64,000 nt of DNA from Erythroxylum novogranatense (taxonomy: Eukaryota > Streptophyta > Magnoliopsida > Malpighiales > Erythroxylaceae), in the NCBI GenBank assembly GCA_029891385.1, contig CM057227.1, positions 62,497,567 to 62,561,566 of the forward strand, given 5' to 3'. Positions within the stretch are counted from its first letter, which is position 1, and every line of letters begins with the position of its first letter. Shown piece after piece: positions 34,252 through 47,000 of the stretch. A program made the translations under genes and the position numbers. The notes beneath the pieces are model-generated. The model had not been told where the DNA came from. It made no database searches and worked only from the letters and a program-made list of their open reading frames with translations.

Positions 34252-35309
34252 TGTAACATCCCATTCCCGTACTAAGAGTCAAAATCCTAAAATACGGTAT
34301 ATGTTAGATCAATGAGAGATTAAGAAAAATGCGTTTTTCATACTCATGCATATTGTTAGCATATATACATGTGAATTTGAATTTTTGTACACATTAAAAT
34401 GGCTGTACATGCATTCATTGACATTCTAGGTATAATTGAATTGTAATATGATATTATTGAGAATTGTGGTTTGTCTGTATTAAAAATTAATTTAGAGATT
34501 GTAATTGTTGGTTTAGAATTTTTGGTGAATTTAGAAATTTTTTTGAGATTTTAGGTAAATTTTGGACTAGGTAAAATGCCAAGTGGCAAGACAAATGATA
34601 AATGGTAGTAGAAATAAGAGTCAAATGGCAATGAAAATTTTGAGAAATGCCTTTAAGATTTAATGACAAGTGCCATTGAAAATTGGGAGTCAATTGGATG
34701 AGAAAGTGACGTGTGGCAAGTGACACATGTCACTTGCCACGCCACTTGTTTTAAATCACAATATTCATTAAGTGAAAGACCCACCTTTGATCTTTCACTT
34801 GCTATTGTCTCTTATTTTCGTTAGCTTCATTTCGTCATCTTCTTCATTTACTTTCTTCTTCACTCATGACATCGCACCCTTACCCTCTTATGTTGATGTT
34901 TTTTCAACTCTTTCACCTTGTTTCTTCAAGATTCATTGTCTCCTTCTTCTTATTTTTAGGAGACCTAACATATTCCACCTTAAAAAGGTTAAGATCATGT
35001 ATGTTGGAGGAACTAGGGTTTCACAGTGATTTGAAGGAGCTTTGGAGCTAAAAATGTAAGTTAAACTTTGTTCTTCATGTGCTGTTTTAAATGAAGCATA
35101 TATAATGATAGTTTAGTGGTAAATAATCATGAAAAAGGAGTTTAGTATATGCTAGAACGTTGCTAAAGAAATGAATGTATAAATATAGATGTTTTGTTTC
35201 ACATAAATTCTAAATAATGGGTTAGGAGTTGTTTTATGGATGATTGGTATTGTAAATGGTGATGAATATACATTTGTAACGTGAATGAAGAATGAGTACA
35301 CTCATGTTC
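34252..35309 (+). repeat. LTR-like fragment starting TGTAACATCCC
   Basis: Begins TGTAACATCCCATTCCCG, the same opening as the minus-strand Tekay-like LTR that starts at 63137. It contains a 13-bp-arm hairpin at 34713-34740 and a leader-like stretch (GTGAAAGACCCACC). No polypurine tract precedes it, so it is a 5' or solo LTR. It is cut at about 35309 by the next repeat. Confidence 0.45.
34713..34740. repeat. Perfect 13-bp inverted repeat with 2-base loop
   Basis: GTGGCAAGTGACA, CA, TGTCACTTGCCAC. Could form a strong hairpin in DNA or RNA; sits inside the LTR-like fragment. Confidence 0.8.
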
Positions 35310-35626
35310 TGTTGGACCTCGAATGTTTCATAAAAGTTAGAACTATTTGAATGAAAAATTTTAGAGATTAGTTATGAGTAAAGAACAAATGATGAAAATT
35401 CGTGAACCAAGAAATGATAGGCAAGGGTAAAGTAGTGAATGAGAAACGTGGATGTTAGACCCCAAACTTTTCTTAGAAGATTAGAACTATTAAATGAGAG
35501 ATGTGGATAGATTTATGAGTTGTTATGGTGTTTTGGTGGACAAAAGATTTTTGAAATAGAAGGAATTAAGGTGAAAGTTAGCAGTAAAAGAAAAGCAATA
35601 TTTGTGTAGTAAAGTGATGGAGGATC

Positions 35627-35660
35627 GATATATATATATATGTGTGTGTGTGTGTGTATG
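35627..35660 (+). repeat. TA/TG microsatellite in the left LTR
   Basis: About 34 bases of alternating TA then TG. The same site in the right LTR (about 43998-44046) is longer in the TG part, so it has changed length since the LTRs were identical. Confidence 0.85.
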
Positions 35661-36727
35661 TTCTGTCATTGGTGTTCATAATTAGTTATGGATTATAAAT
35701 TTTTCTTTATGGAGGACATTAATTTGAAATAAAGTTGAGAGGAAGAATAATGTTTGAGTATGAAAGTTGAAAATGCGGAAAAATGACAAAGCATGAATAG
35801 GCTGATTATGAATTTTGGGTTTTAATGATTTCCTTGACTAAACTAGTATATTTTAAAGTAGTATGAATTTATGGTGAATGAGTTGATTGAAATGGAGTAG
35901 AAAATCTAGAAATAAAAGTTTGAAATGTTAGTTTTTTGAAAAATTGAAGTCTGAAAATTTTGGGAATAAATAGTAGTGGAGAGTTAGATTTTAATTGGAA
36001 AGTTCTATGAATTTTTTGGGTCAATCTAGAGAGATTTTGGTAAAATTGTCTTAATGAAAGTTGTAACTTATCTTTCTAGATTTCCATTGATATGAAGTAT
36101 GAAATTTTTGGGCAATGGAGTTGGAAGATATGATCATTAGAAGTTGTAATGCTGTTTAGGATGGAACTTTCGAGACAGCCACATTGATTTTGGAATTTTG
36201 ACCCTTATAGAGGCAGAAATTATTTTCAAGTTCTTCATAAAGGTTGTAGATGAACTTTTCAGCTTTTCAACGATATAAAGTTTGTAAATTTTGGGTATCG
36301 GAGTTGAGATAAGGAAAGATTTGGAAACAAAATTGATAGTGATCTGGATAATATTCACTGAATATGCTTCAGTCTTTTTGCCATAACGTTTTATTTGGTT
36401 GTCCAAGCGAGATGATACTTAGTTAAGATTAATATAGAGATATATGACTACATTTCGTATGCAGACATTGAATTTTAATTCTATCTCTAAGAGTCTCAAA
36501 ATTTCATGAAGTTACGAAGTTGGTCCAGTACGTCGGTGTGTGAATGGAAATTTCGTCTTCAAACTTTAAGGCCAAATTTGGAATTGATATAAATAGATTT
36601 TTTCTTAGTTACCTTCTGGAAAGTTGTAGATCTTTTTTTTAAATCTTTCTAACGGTATATAGTATGGAAATTTTGGACATCAGAGTCAAAAGTTATGATC
36701 ATTATAAGTGGAGACGTTCTGGGGGAG

Positions 36728-36912
36728 AAAATGAGATGCAAGAAATGAGATGCAAGAAAATGAAACGTAAGAAAATGAGACGCAAGGAAATGAGACGCAA
36801 GGAAATGAGATGCAAGAAAATGAGACGCAAGAAATGAGATGCAAGAAAATGAGACGCAAGGAAATGAGACGCAGGGAAATGAGACGCAGGAAAATGAGAT
36901 GAAAGGAAAGTG
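36728..36912 (+). repeat. Minisatellite of about 15-bp GAGACGCAAGGAAAT units
   Basis: About twelve imperfect units (AAATGAGACGCAAGG and variants with ATGCAAGA). The right LTR has only about three to four units at 45109-45168. Confidence 0.9.
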
Positions 36913-37151
36913 AGACGATGGAGAAGTCAGAAGACAGAATTGGTCTTTAAGGTCTTCATAAAAGTTGTAAATCTTGAAGTCCTCTTTATTTTCATCTAAA
37001 GAACACTTGAATTTGAGTTTTGTAAAGAAATTTATAACCAATTTTCCAATTCGTCTCATGACATCAACCATTCGTCTCATGACGTCAGCATCATCTTAGT
37101 TTGGCTAGAACATCTTCTGGTCCAAATTTGATCCTCTAGATGACATAATTG

Positions 37152-39093
37152 TGTAGGAAAATCCCGGGATGTACATCACATGTACAAGGTGCGGAAAACA
37201 AAAATTTTTGTCGCCGGGACCTTCCCGAAGGCCAGGATCTATGTGTCGGTATGAAGACTCAAACCTAAATAGCCAATAGAGACTATCTCTAAAGGTATCC
37301 ACGCAGAGATCAGAAAACCTAACCGGGACAAACCCTTTTGACCCGGGAATAGCTAGAAAAAATTAAAGGCTGCTAGACCTTACCTTTGTCCTCTAGAGAG
37401 CTTGGATTGACGCTGAACACTTGCTTGGAGGAAGAGAGAAATCGATGGTTGCTAAAGAGAGAAGAGATTATGAAAACATTTTTCATAACCTAACTTAACC
37501 TTTTAAGTTCTTTTTTTTCTCCTCCTTCAAAAACCGTCGTTCACCTTCTTAAGCAAGCCATCTTATAGTTATTTAATCACTTAAAATAACTTACCATAAG
37601 ATGTCAACATGTGGAAGCTTAATGGCCATTAACTAATTAATGGATTAAATAATCAAGGTTGAAAAGTCAAACTTTTATCCTCTTCACCCTTACCAACGTC
37701 CACATGCCTAATATAATTAATTAATTAATTAATTAATTACTTAATTAATTAATTAGAATATAATTGCTAAGGTCCAGTCCAACTGGGGTCGGTCCTACCG
37801 GCCTACCGGGCCCCGGTACCGAAAACGCTCCGGAGACCTTTCTTAGCAATATCGATGTCGCGATCTCATCGGGACATATCCCGATCCCATCGGGATCCAT
37901 TTAATCCTAATGCTCTCCATAATTAGAACTCTGTCCAATTACTATTTTACAGATTCTCTGAATCACTCTTATGCGTGTGACCCTTTAGGTTCCCGGTTAT
38001 GTTGGCCACTTAGATTAACAATTAATCTGAGCAAGTCATGAGCGGCGTCTAGCAACACATCATGACCCCCAATTGACCGAAAAGTAATTGGTTTGATGAA
38101 TTCATCACGAACCAGATCACAAACCCTTCCATAGATAATTACCTTGCAATTCGTCCTTTGACCATCCTATACCCCACTTGGTTATGAGTATGATCAAAGT
38201 GTCAACTCTCACTAGACTGAGTCTAGCCCAAGTGAAATTAGTTCTCGTCCTAGGACTCATTACTCTATATGTCAATGAGGACACTCTTCATGACATATTT
38301 GCTGGCCAGCCTTACAAGTAATGATCCCGACAAGAGGCCATGGGTATCTCTTCTGCTAATCCAGAAGTGGTGAATCCTTTATTGGCTACTCAATTACCTT
38401 CGAATACCTCAAGCTATACCCAAGCACCACCCTATGAGCGACCTCTGGAAGGCAACAAGGAATGGAGTCAAAGCACAGAATCAGTATCCAAGATATCCTT
38501 GAGTATCTCAAGTCTAAGGATACTTGCACCATTGCTATGATGAGATTATCACTGACATTAGAAGAAGATATCCATGTGATGATCTCATGGCAGGTCATCC
38601 AATGTACTTACTACCGCTAGTAAGCATCCACATGTCAACTCTAAATATCTCATATTTACGCTTTACGATCCACCGCTTGATCCAATCAAGGAATATGACA
38701 TGTGCTAGTCTAACCGGATTAATGATGTCCAGTCTCATTAATCCTATGACTAGGGAAAATTTAGATACTGACATAATTGCACATGATAGGAATCTCAGTA
38801 GTATGATCACATCATAATTTCCTTCATGCTATGTCATATATCATGGACTTCATTAATTCGATTAAAGATCCAATCAATTCATAAACACTGTTCATGAATA
38901 TCAAATTAATGAAATATGCCTTTCTTTATTTATTCATAAAGTCTGTACGACTTTGAATAAAACGCAGCTAAAGGGATTGCCTTTAGGGCACTACTTAACA
39001 ATCTAATCTCTTCGGACATCCATAAGTCGACTTACACTGGTGAACAAGACGACTTATCAGTACCGAGCAAGCATAAGTCGACTTACACTTACA
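37152..39093 (-). repeat. Solo LTR nested in the left 4.2-kb LTR
   Basis: 1942 bp with TGTAGGAAAATCCCGGG at one end and CTTACACTTACA at the other, flanked by a perfect AATTG duplication (37147-37151, 39094-39098). The undisturbed sequence in the right LTR (about 45395-45405) reads through the empty site. There is no internal coding region, so this is a solo LTR. On the minus strand a TGCCCTAAAGGCAAT block near one end is common in copia LTRs, hence the orientation. It holds a TAAT microsatellite at 37708-37757. A second copy begins at 63242. Confidence 0.85.
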
Positions 39094-40235
39094 AATTGGT
39101 CTTTAAGGTCTTCATGAAAGTTGTAGATCCTGAAGTTATACTTCTATTCATCTAAATAACACTTGAATCTGAGTTCTTTACAGAAAGTTATGATCATTTT
39201 TCTAATTCATCATAGGTTGACTTTCTGTTTCATCTTAGTTTGACCAGAACATCTTCTGATCCAAATTTGACCCTTTATATGATAAATATTGTTCTCTAAG
39301 GTCTTCATGAGAGTTGTAGCTCTTGAGGTCTTCTTTTCAACCATATAATGAACACCTTAATCTGATATCCGTAGGAAAATTTATGGAAATTTTCCCAACC
39401 TTGTATTGTCTAATGATGTCACTTCATCTCAAAATGATGTCATATATTCTATTCTATTTTTGACTCTTCAGATGATCTAATTTGTCTCCAAGGTCTTCAT
39501 AAGAGTTGTAGTTTGTGAAGTCTTCTTTCAAACCATCTAAGTAAAACATCAATTAGAAATTCCTATAGAAAGTTATGTTAAGTTTCCCAAGATAGGTTTG
39601 ATATGATTGAGGACCAAGTCATGTTTGATTCTTTGGCCATAACTTCTTATATGGACACTTGAATGACTTGATTCTTAAACCATTAGATTCGTAATACATT
39701 GCTCTATATCTCTGACAAAAATCATAGCCATCTGAAGTGAAGTGAGGAAGATTGAGTGGAAAAACGTGAGACAGGTACAGTGAGTAGTATGAACTGGTGT
39801 TTTCTACTGAACATACTTCAGTATTTTAAATATATCTGGATCTATATAATTCCAAATAAGATGATTTCTGATTTGGGGTAAACTAGAGACATGGAGCTAT
39901 AGATGTTATGAAGAAATTGGAATCTAATTCAGTCTCTAATATGTTCAAAATTTAGATAGAATTTGTGTATAGTATATCGTTATGGACAAGAGCAATCCAA
40001 AACATGTTTGAAGTGTATCTTTTGAATCACTGAGCCAAATTGAATGATTTTAGTGTCCTTAGAAACGTAAGACAATGGAGAAGAGTCTTCTAGAATAAAG
40101 CTGCTATGTTAGAATATTTAAGGGTGTTTTTGGCAAGATACTTATGTATAAAAGACATAAGGCATAATTGGAAGGGCAAATAGGACAATTCTCAATCATT
40201 AAGGGCATAACTGGAAGAAGAAGTGTTGTCTTGCC

Positions 40236-40242
40236 TATAAAT
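40236..40242 (+). promoter_or_regulatory. LTR TATA box (conserved in three copies)
   Basis: TATAAATGAAGAA after GTCTTGCC; identical box at 46541-46547 in the right LTR and 59846-59852 in the host LTR. Conservation across diverged copies supports it as the LTR core promoter. Confidence 0.6.
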
Positions 40243-41753
40243 GAAGAAGAAAAAAGTGAATGGAAAGGGAAGGAGGGGAGAAGAACAAAAATTTAGGAAA
40301 AAAAGAGAGAGAAACACAAGGAGAAAAAGAGAAGAAGAGAAAGAGAGAAACATGCTAGGGTTTTAATTTCCCTAGCCTATAAGAGAAATTTTGGAGTTGA
40401 TCAAGAAAGGAAACAAGTAGAGGAAGAGAAGAGCTTTCCTTTAAGCTAAAGATTTTTTCATTTGTTGAAGAATAAAGGGATCAAGAGATGCAAGAGGAAT
40501 GAGAGAAGAGACTTTATGAGCAAGGCTATAAGCAAGGAAATCAAGGTGGGTTTCATGTTTATAATTGAGAAATGAGCCATAAATGTTTTCTTCCAAATCA
40601 AGAAAATAAAATGATTTCAGTTACTTCATAAATGTTGCTTTTATTACTTTTGAATGATTTGCAAAATTTCTACGTGTTTTGGTATTTGAATTTTGTTGAT
40701 GAATTTCAAAGTAATGATGGAAATGCAGTGAAATATTTATGTTATGCCTTAAAAAATGTCATGAAATTTTGTGCGAATGAAAAGAAAGGAAAGAGAATGA
40801 AAAGCATGGAGGCATTTGATAAAATGATTTGAGCATGATTATGTGCTTCTGTTTGGGTAAGAGTGGAACCATTTTGTTCGTCACGTGCAAGTCGATAAGA
40901 GCCTTCTCCCGGCTGTCCGCTTGTGGCATATGAGCTCCAAAAATGGACTCATTTTGTTCAGGGTGTAAACTTCGGTTTCTCCCTTCTGTTTCCATGGAAC
41001 CCTCAAGCCATTTGTTTGTGCATTGCATCTTTGCATAGTCATGTATAGTACAAAATTGAGCATTATGTGATGATATTTTTGAACTGTGAGTTAAGTTTAT
41101 GAATTTGTTGAAAATTTGAGAATTATGCGCTTTATAAATTTTCTATGACAATTGGCATACTTCATTGATTTTGCCTATTCCTTATTATAAACATGTTACC
41201 CACGAGTTGTAAAGCTCACCCCCCTCTCTGTCCCCTCTTCAGGTGGTAGTTAAGAAGATCGAGAAATCAAGAATATAAGGACGTTACTTCAAATTCGACA
41301 TATCTTGGAGTTTAAGTCATTTGTGTAATATATAAGAAATTGTAGTTCGTGTAACTTTGAAATTTGAGATTTTGGATCATGTTGCTAAATTTTGTATTAT
41401 GTTTTTTCGGATTATGATGTAATGTGGCTCGAAAAGCCATTATAGCTTTGTAAAACCCTATTGTTATGAGGGATTTGAATTGTAAATGATGATGATTATC
41501 TATATGTAATCTATTAACGAGTATGACGAAGTAAAGATATAAGAGTCTAAAGATTTTTCAGCAAGAGTTGGTCTTCACATTCGGAGTTAGGACCCAACAT
41601 TAAGGTAATGAGTTTGTTTTGATGTTTTATTGTCATGGGCACGCCACCCTTGTGGGATGACGCTTAATAATGGTTTTGAAACCCTACAAGATTACACGCT
41701 CAAGTAGTATGGTATCCGCAAAACAGGTTGGGTTCCGGAAGCTGGATCCAACA

Positions 41754-43822
41754 TGTATGGTATCAGAGTCCAGTATTGGGATCTTACATGGGCATTTTGA
41801 AATAGGTGTCAAGTAGACTAGTGAGAAGAAGAAGGATATGTTAGAAAGTGAGAAAGTGAAAGTTTGTGAATTTTAGAAATAAGAAATATGATGTAATTCG
41901 ATATGTTAGACATAGATTCAGTATTTGTGATTATAGGGAATCTCTTGAAGGAAATTTTGTTATGGATGCATACTTGAATTGATACGGATGTAAAAGTATT
42001 TCCACGAATTGACTGAAGAAGAGATAGAGATAGGGTGAAAATGACAAGATTTAAGGTGTACAAACAAAGTGGAGTTGAAAGGTTGAACTCAGAATCTATG
42101 ATCAAGTATAAGATTGTATTAGTGAATTAGAGATTGAAATTTCAAGATGGTTATAGGTTTATACTCCTAAATTGATTAAGAATGTATGTATGGAAACTGA
42201 AATAAATGATAGTGATATATGTAGAAGTCCTCAAGAGTTTGTCGACCAGTTATTAAGAGCACTCAGCAGATGATGTGGTTAAATTGGTGAATAATATGAT
42301 TGAGTACATATAAGGCTTATATTTGGGTATGGATAGAAGATATTCAACAATCCTTGTAGTTAAAGATTGTGAGATGAATCAGAGTAACGATATGGAAGTA
42401 TAGTATAGATGATTGTAATAAGAAATCTTCTTTCAAGGAAGAATTGTTTTGAATTAGATTAAACAAATCAGATCATTTATATTAAGAATGATCAATAAAG
42501 GAACCCAATGAATATGTAATGAGTTAGAAGTGAATATTGGAGTTCTATCCCTAGTGGGGACTCAAGCATAAGAGGTAGAGTATGCTACTGAGGATGTATG
42601 TATTTTTCTTGATGAAAAGTATCCAACTACATGAGTGAATTTTAGGAAATTGAGATAATACTATTGAGATGTGAGGAGAAACTAGTATGAATGAGCAAAT
42701 ATTAGAATAAGCCAATATGAAATATGAGGAATCTAAAGAATGGATAAGATCATTAAAGAAAGGTGAGTCAATTGAGAAATTGAAAAATAACGCAAGATTG
42801 TGTTACCTCATCGAGGAATTAGTTATTTAAGGAATTTAGAGAGCTAATCATTGGCATATGGAGCTTGATAATAATTGTTTGAGTTAACAATTTCCCCGAT
42901 AGTACCATGGTATTGAAGAATAGTATGATCCAAGAAAAATTTGATGATTTATTTTGAATATGAGACTAAGAAGCTTGATACAAATACTGAAAGACCATGA
43001 TTGTACAAGTGAGAAATTTCAAGTAAGGTTACGTGTTATATCAGATACCTTAAGTAGAACTTCGATATTGAGGATTATTAGAACTAGAGTAAAAAAGAAG
43101 CCTAGAATATGGGACTTGGTTATCCCAAAGTAAGGATTCCGAAATTGTGAATTTGATTAAGGGATTGAAAATAGATTTGAGTTTTGGGTTCGAATAGGAA
43201 GAATGAAGCATTGTGATTGAAATAAGAAGTATGAGTACCAATAAAGATGATGGAACAAAGAGAATGTTAGAGGGGCATAAATAATAACCTATGATATTCA
43301 TCCTAGTGGGAATACGCTGAGATAATATTTGATGGCTAAGGAGGTAGAAGCAAAAGATAAAATGTTTATGAGAGTACCACCTTTTCAAGGTGTGCTTAGA
43401 TTGAGTGCAAATGTGCTTGGGCTAAGATAAAGAATCAACTAAGTTTGATTTGTTTTGGCTCAAATAGAGATATTGAGAATCGGACCATTGACTTGTGAGT
43501 TAGTATTACCAACAAAGGTGTTTTTGGTTTGTAATGTGAGTATGTTAGGAGATATTAACATGATCTGATATTGATGTTATCGACACAGGAATAGGGAAAA
43601 GTGTGAGTAATCTGAAACCTCATGAGAAACTCGTTAGGAGAGTGAATGATAAAATGAGTGATCGAAAGACTGAATGAGTCTTTTGACTGTGATCATCTGA
43701 AAAAAATTATTCAAGTGAAGAAGTTATTAAGGAGACTAAGTAAAACATAAGACAACGTTACCTCCATTTGGTTGATCACTCAGGTAAGAATTTTGAGGAC
43801 GAAATTCTTTAAGGGGGAGAGT
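41754..43822 (+). other. Internal region of the LARD-like element, no readable protein
   Basis: About 2.07 kb, purine-rich on the + strand, with the primer site at its left end and the polypurine tract at its right. I see no gag, protease, RT or integrase motif. Only the last 70 bases resemble the chromovirus polyprotein end. Confidence 0.7.
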
Positions 43823-43997
43823 TATTAGACCCCGAACTTTTTTTAGAAGATTAGAACTATCAAATGAGAGACGTGGATAGATTTATGAGTTGCTATGGTG
43901 TTTTGGTGGACAAAAGATTTTTGAAATAGAAGGAATTAAGGTGAAAGCTAGCAGTAAAAGGAAAGCAATATTTGTGTAGTAAAGTGATGGAGGATCG

Positions 43998-44047
<50 letters not shown>

Positions 44048-47000
44048 TCTGTCATTGGTGTTCATAATTAGTTATGGAATATAAATTTTTCTTTATGGAG
44101 GACATTGATTTGAAATGAAGTTGAGAGGAAGAATAATGTTTGAGTATGAAAGTTGAAAACGCGGAAAAGTGACAAAGCATGAATAGGTTGATTATGAATT
44201 TTGGATTTTTTAAATGATTTCCTTGACTAAACTAGTATATTTTGAAGTAGTATGAATTTATGGTGAATGAGTTAATTAAAATTGAGTAGAAAAACTAGAA
44301 ATAAAAGTTTGAAATGTTAGTTTTTTGAAAAATTGAAGTCTGAAAATTTTGGGAATAAATAGTAGTGGAGAGTTGGATTTTGATTGGAAAGTTCTATGAA
44401 TTTTCTGGGTTGATCTAGAGAGATTTTGGTAAAATTGTCTTCATAAAAGTTGTAACTTATCTTTCTAGATTTCCATTGATATGAAGTATGAAATTTTTGG
44501 ACATTGGAGTTGAAAGATATGATCATTAGAAGTTGTGATGTTGTTTAGGATAGAACTTTCGGGACAACCACATTGATTTTGAATTATGACCCTTATAGAG
44601 GAAGAAATTATTTTCAAGTTCTTCATAAAGGTTGTAGATGAACTTTCCAGCTTTTCAATGATATAAAGTTTGTAAATTTTGGGTATCGGAGTTGAGATAA
44701 GGAAAGATTTGGAAACAAAACTGATAGTGATCTGGATAATGTTCACTGAATATGCTTCATTCTTTTTGCCATAATTTTTTATTTAGTTTTCCAAGTGAGA
44801 TGATACTTAGTTAGGATTAATTTAGAGATATATGACTACATTTCGTATGAAGACATCGAATTTCAATTCTGTCTCTAAGAGTCTCAAAATTTCATGAAGT
44901 TACGAAGTTGGTCCAGTACGTCGGTGTATGAATGGAAATTTCGTCTTCAAACTTTAGGGGCACATTTGGAATTGATATAAATAGAGTTTTGCAAAGTTAC
45001 CTTTTGGAAATTTGTAGATCTTTCTTTTATCTTTCCAATGGTATATAGTATGAAAATTAAGGATATCGGAGTCAAAAATTATGATCCTTATAAGTGGAGA
45101 TGTTATGGGGGAGAAAATGAGACGCAAGAAATGAGACGCAATAAAATGAGACGAAAGGAAAGTGAGATGATGGAGAAGTCAGAAGACAAAATTGGTCTTT
45201 AAGATCTTCATAAAAGTGTTAGATCTTGAAGTCCTATTTATATTCATCTAAAGAACACTTGAATCTGAGTTCTGTACTGAAAGTTATGACCATTTTTTCA
45301 ATTCGTCTCATGACATCAGCTATTCGTCTCATGATGTCAGCATCGTCTTAGTTTGGCCAGAATATCTTCTGGTCCAAATTTAATCCTCTATATGATAGAA
45401 TTGGTCTTTAAGGTCTTCATAAGAGTTGTAAATCTTGAAGTCCTATTTCTATTCATCTAAAGAACACTTGAATCTGAGTTCTGTATAGAAAGTTATGACC
45501 ATTTTTCCAATTCATCTTAGGTTGACTTTCTGTTTCGTCTTAGTTTGACCAGAACATCTTCTGATCCAAATTTGAACCTTTATATGCTAAAACTTGTTCT
45601 CTAAGGTCTTCATTAGAGTTTTCTCTCTTGAAGTCTTCTTTTCAACCATATAATGAACACCCTAATCCGATATCTGTAGGAAAAGTTAGGGAAATTTTCC
45701 CAACCTCGTATTGTCTAATGACATCACTTCGTCTCAAAATGACATAATATCTTCTATTCTATTTTTGACTCTTCAAATGATCGAATTTGTCTCCAAGGTC
45801 TTCATAATAGTTGTAGATATTGAAGTATTATTTCAAACCATCTAAGTAAAACATCAATTAAAAATTCCTACAGAAAGTTATGTTAAGTTTCCCAAGATAG
45901 GTTTGATATGATTGAGGACCAAGTCATGTTTGATTCTTTGGCCATAACTTCTTATATGGACACTTGAATGACTTGATTCTTAAACCATTAGATTTGTAAT
46001 ACATTTCTCTATATCTCTGACAAAAATCATAGCCATCTGAAGTGAAGTGAGGAAGATTGAGTGGAAAAACGTGAGACAGGAATAGTGAGTAGTATGAACT
46101 GGTGTTTTCCAATGAACATACTTCAGTATTTTAAATATATCTGGATCTATAGAATTCCAAATAAGATGATTTTTGATTTGGGGTAAACTAGAGACATGGA
46201 GCTATAGATGGTATGAAGAAATTGGATTCTAATTTAGTCTCTAATATGTTCAAAATTTAGATAGAATTTGTGCATAGTATACCGTTATGGACAAGAGCAG
46301 TCCAAAAAATATTTGAAGTGTATCTTTTGAATCACTGAACCAAATTGAATGATTTTAGTGTCCTTAGAAATGTAAGACAATGGAGAAGAATCTTCTAGAA
46401 TAAAGCTGCTATGTCAGAATATTTAAGGGTATTTTTGGCAAGACACTTATGTATAAAAGACATAAGGCATAAATGAAAGGGCAAATAGGAGAATTCTCAA
46501 TCATTAAGGGCATAACTAGAAAAAGAAGTGTTGTTTTGCCTATAAATGAAGAAAAAAACGTGAATGGAAAGGGAAGGAGGGGAAAAGAACAAAAATTTAG
46601 AAAAAAAGAGAGAGAGAAACACAAAGAGAAAAAGAGAAGAAGAGAAATAGAGAAACAAGCTAGGGTTTCAATTTCCCTAGCCTATAAGAGAAATTTTGGA
46701 GTTGATCAAGAAAGGAAACAAGTAGAGGAAGAGAAGAGTTTTTTTTGAGCTAAGGATTTCTTCATTTGGTGAAGAATAAAGGGATCAAGAGACGCAAGAG
46801 GAACAAGAGAAGAGACTTTCTAAGCAAGGCTATAAGCAAGGAAATCAAGGTGGATTTCATGTTTATAATTGAGAAATGAGCCATAAATGCTTTCTTCCAA
46901 ATCAAGAAAATAAAATGATTTTAGTTACTTCATAAATGCTGCTTTTATTGCTTTTGAATGATTTGCAAAATTTCTACATGTTTTGGTATTTGAATTTTGT

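Larger units (their letters stand above)
35453..41753 (+). repeat. Left LTR of the LARD-like element (contains a nested solo LTR)
   Basis: TGTTAGACCCCAAAC to GGATCCAACA. Interrupted by the insertion at 37152-39093. Contains a TATA box (TATAAAT, 40236-40242), an expanded minisatellite (36728-36912) and four about 200-bp modules. Confidence 0.9.

Noticed and set aside
36728..36912. CRISPR-like regular repeats
   Set aside because: Units are about 15 bp in tandem without unique spacers, in a plant LTR.
36649..37080. Minus-strand ORF with repeated SFPCVSF units
   Set aside because: It is the translation of the minisatellite at 36728-36912; no independent evidence of a gene, and the sister LTR lacks it.
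40759..41028. Minus-strand ORF in the left 4.2-kb LTR, repeated at 46925-47233
   Set aside because: Present in both LTRs but not similar to any domain I know, and the frame differs between the copies; treated as LTR sequence.
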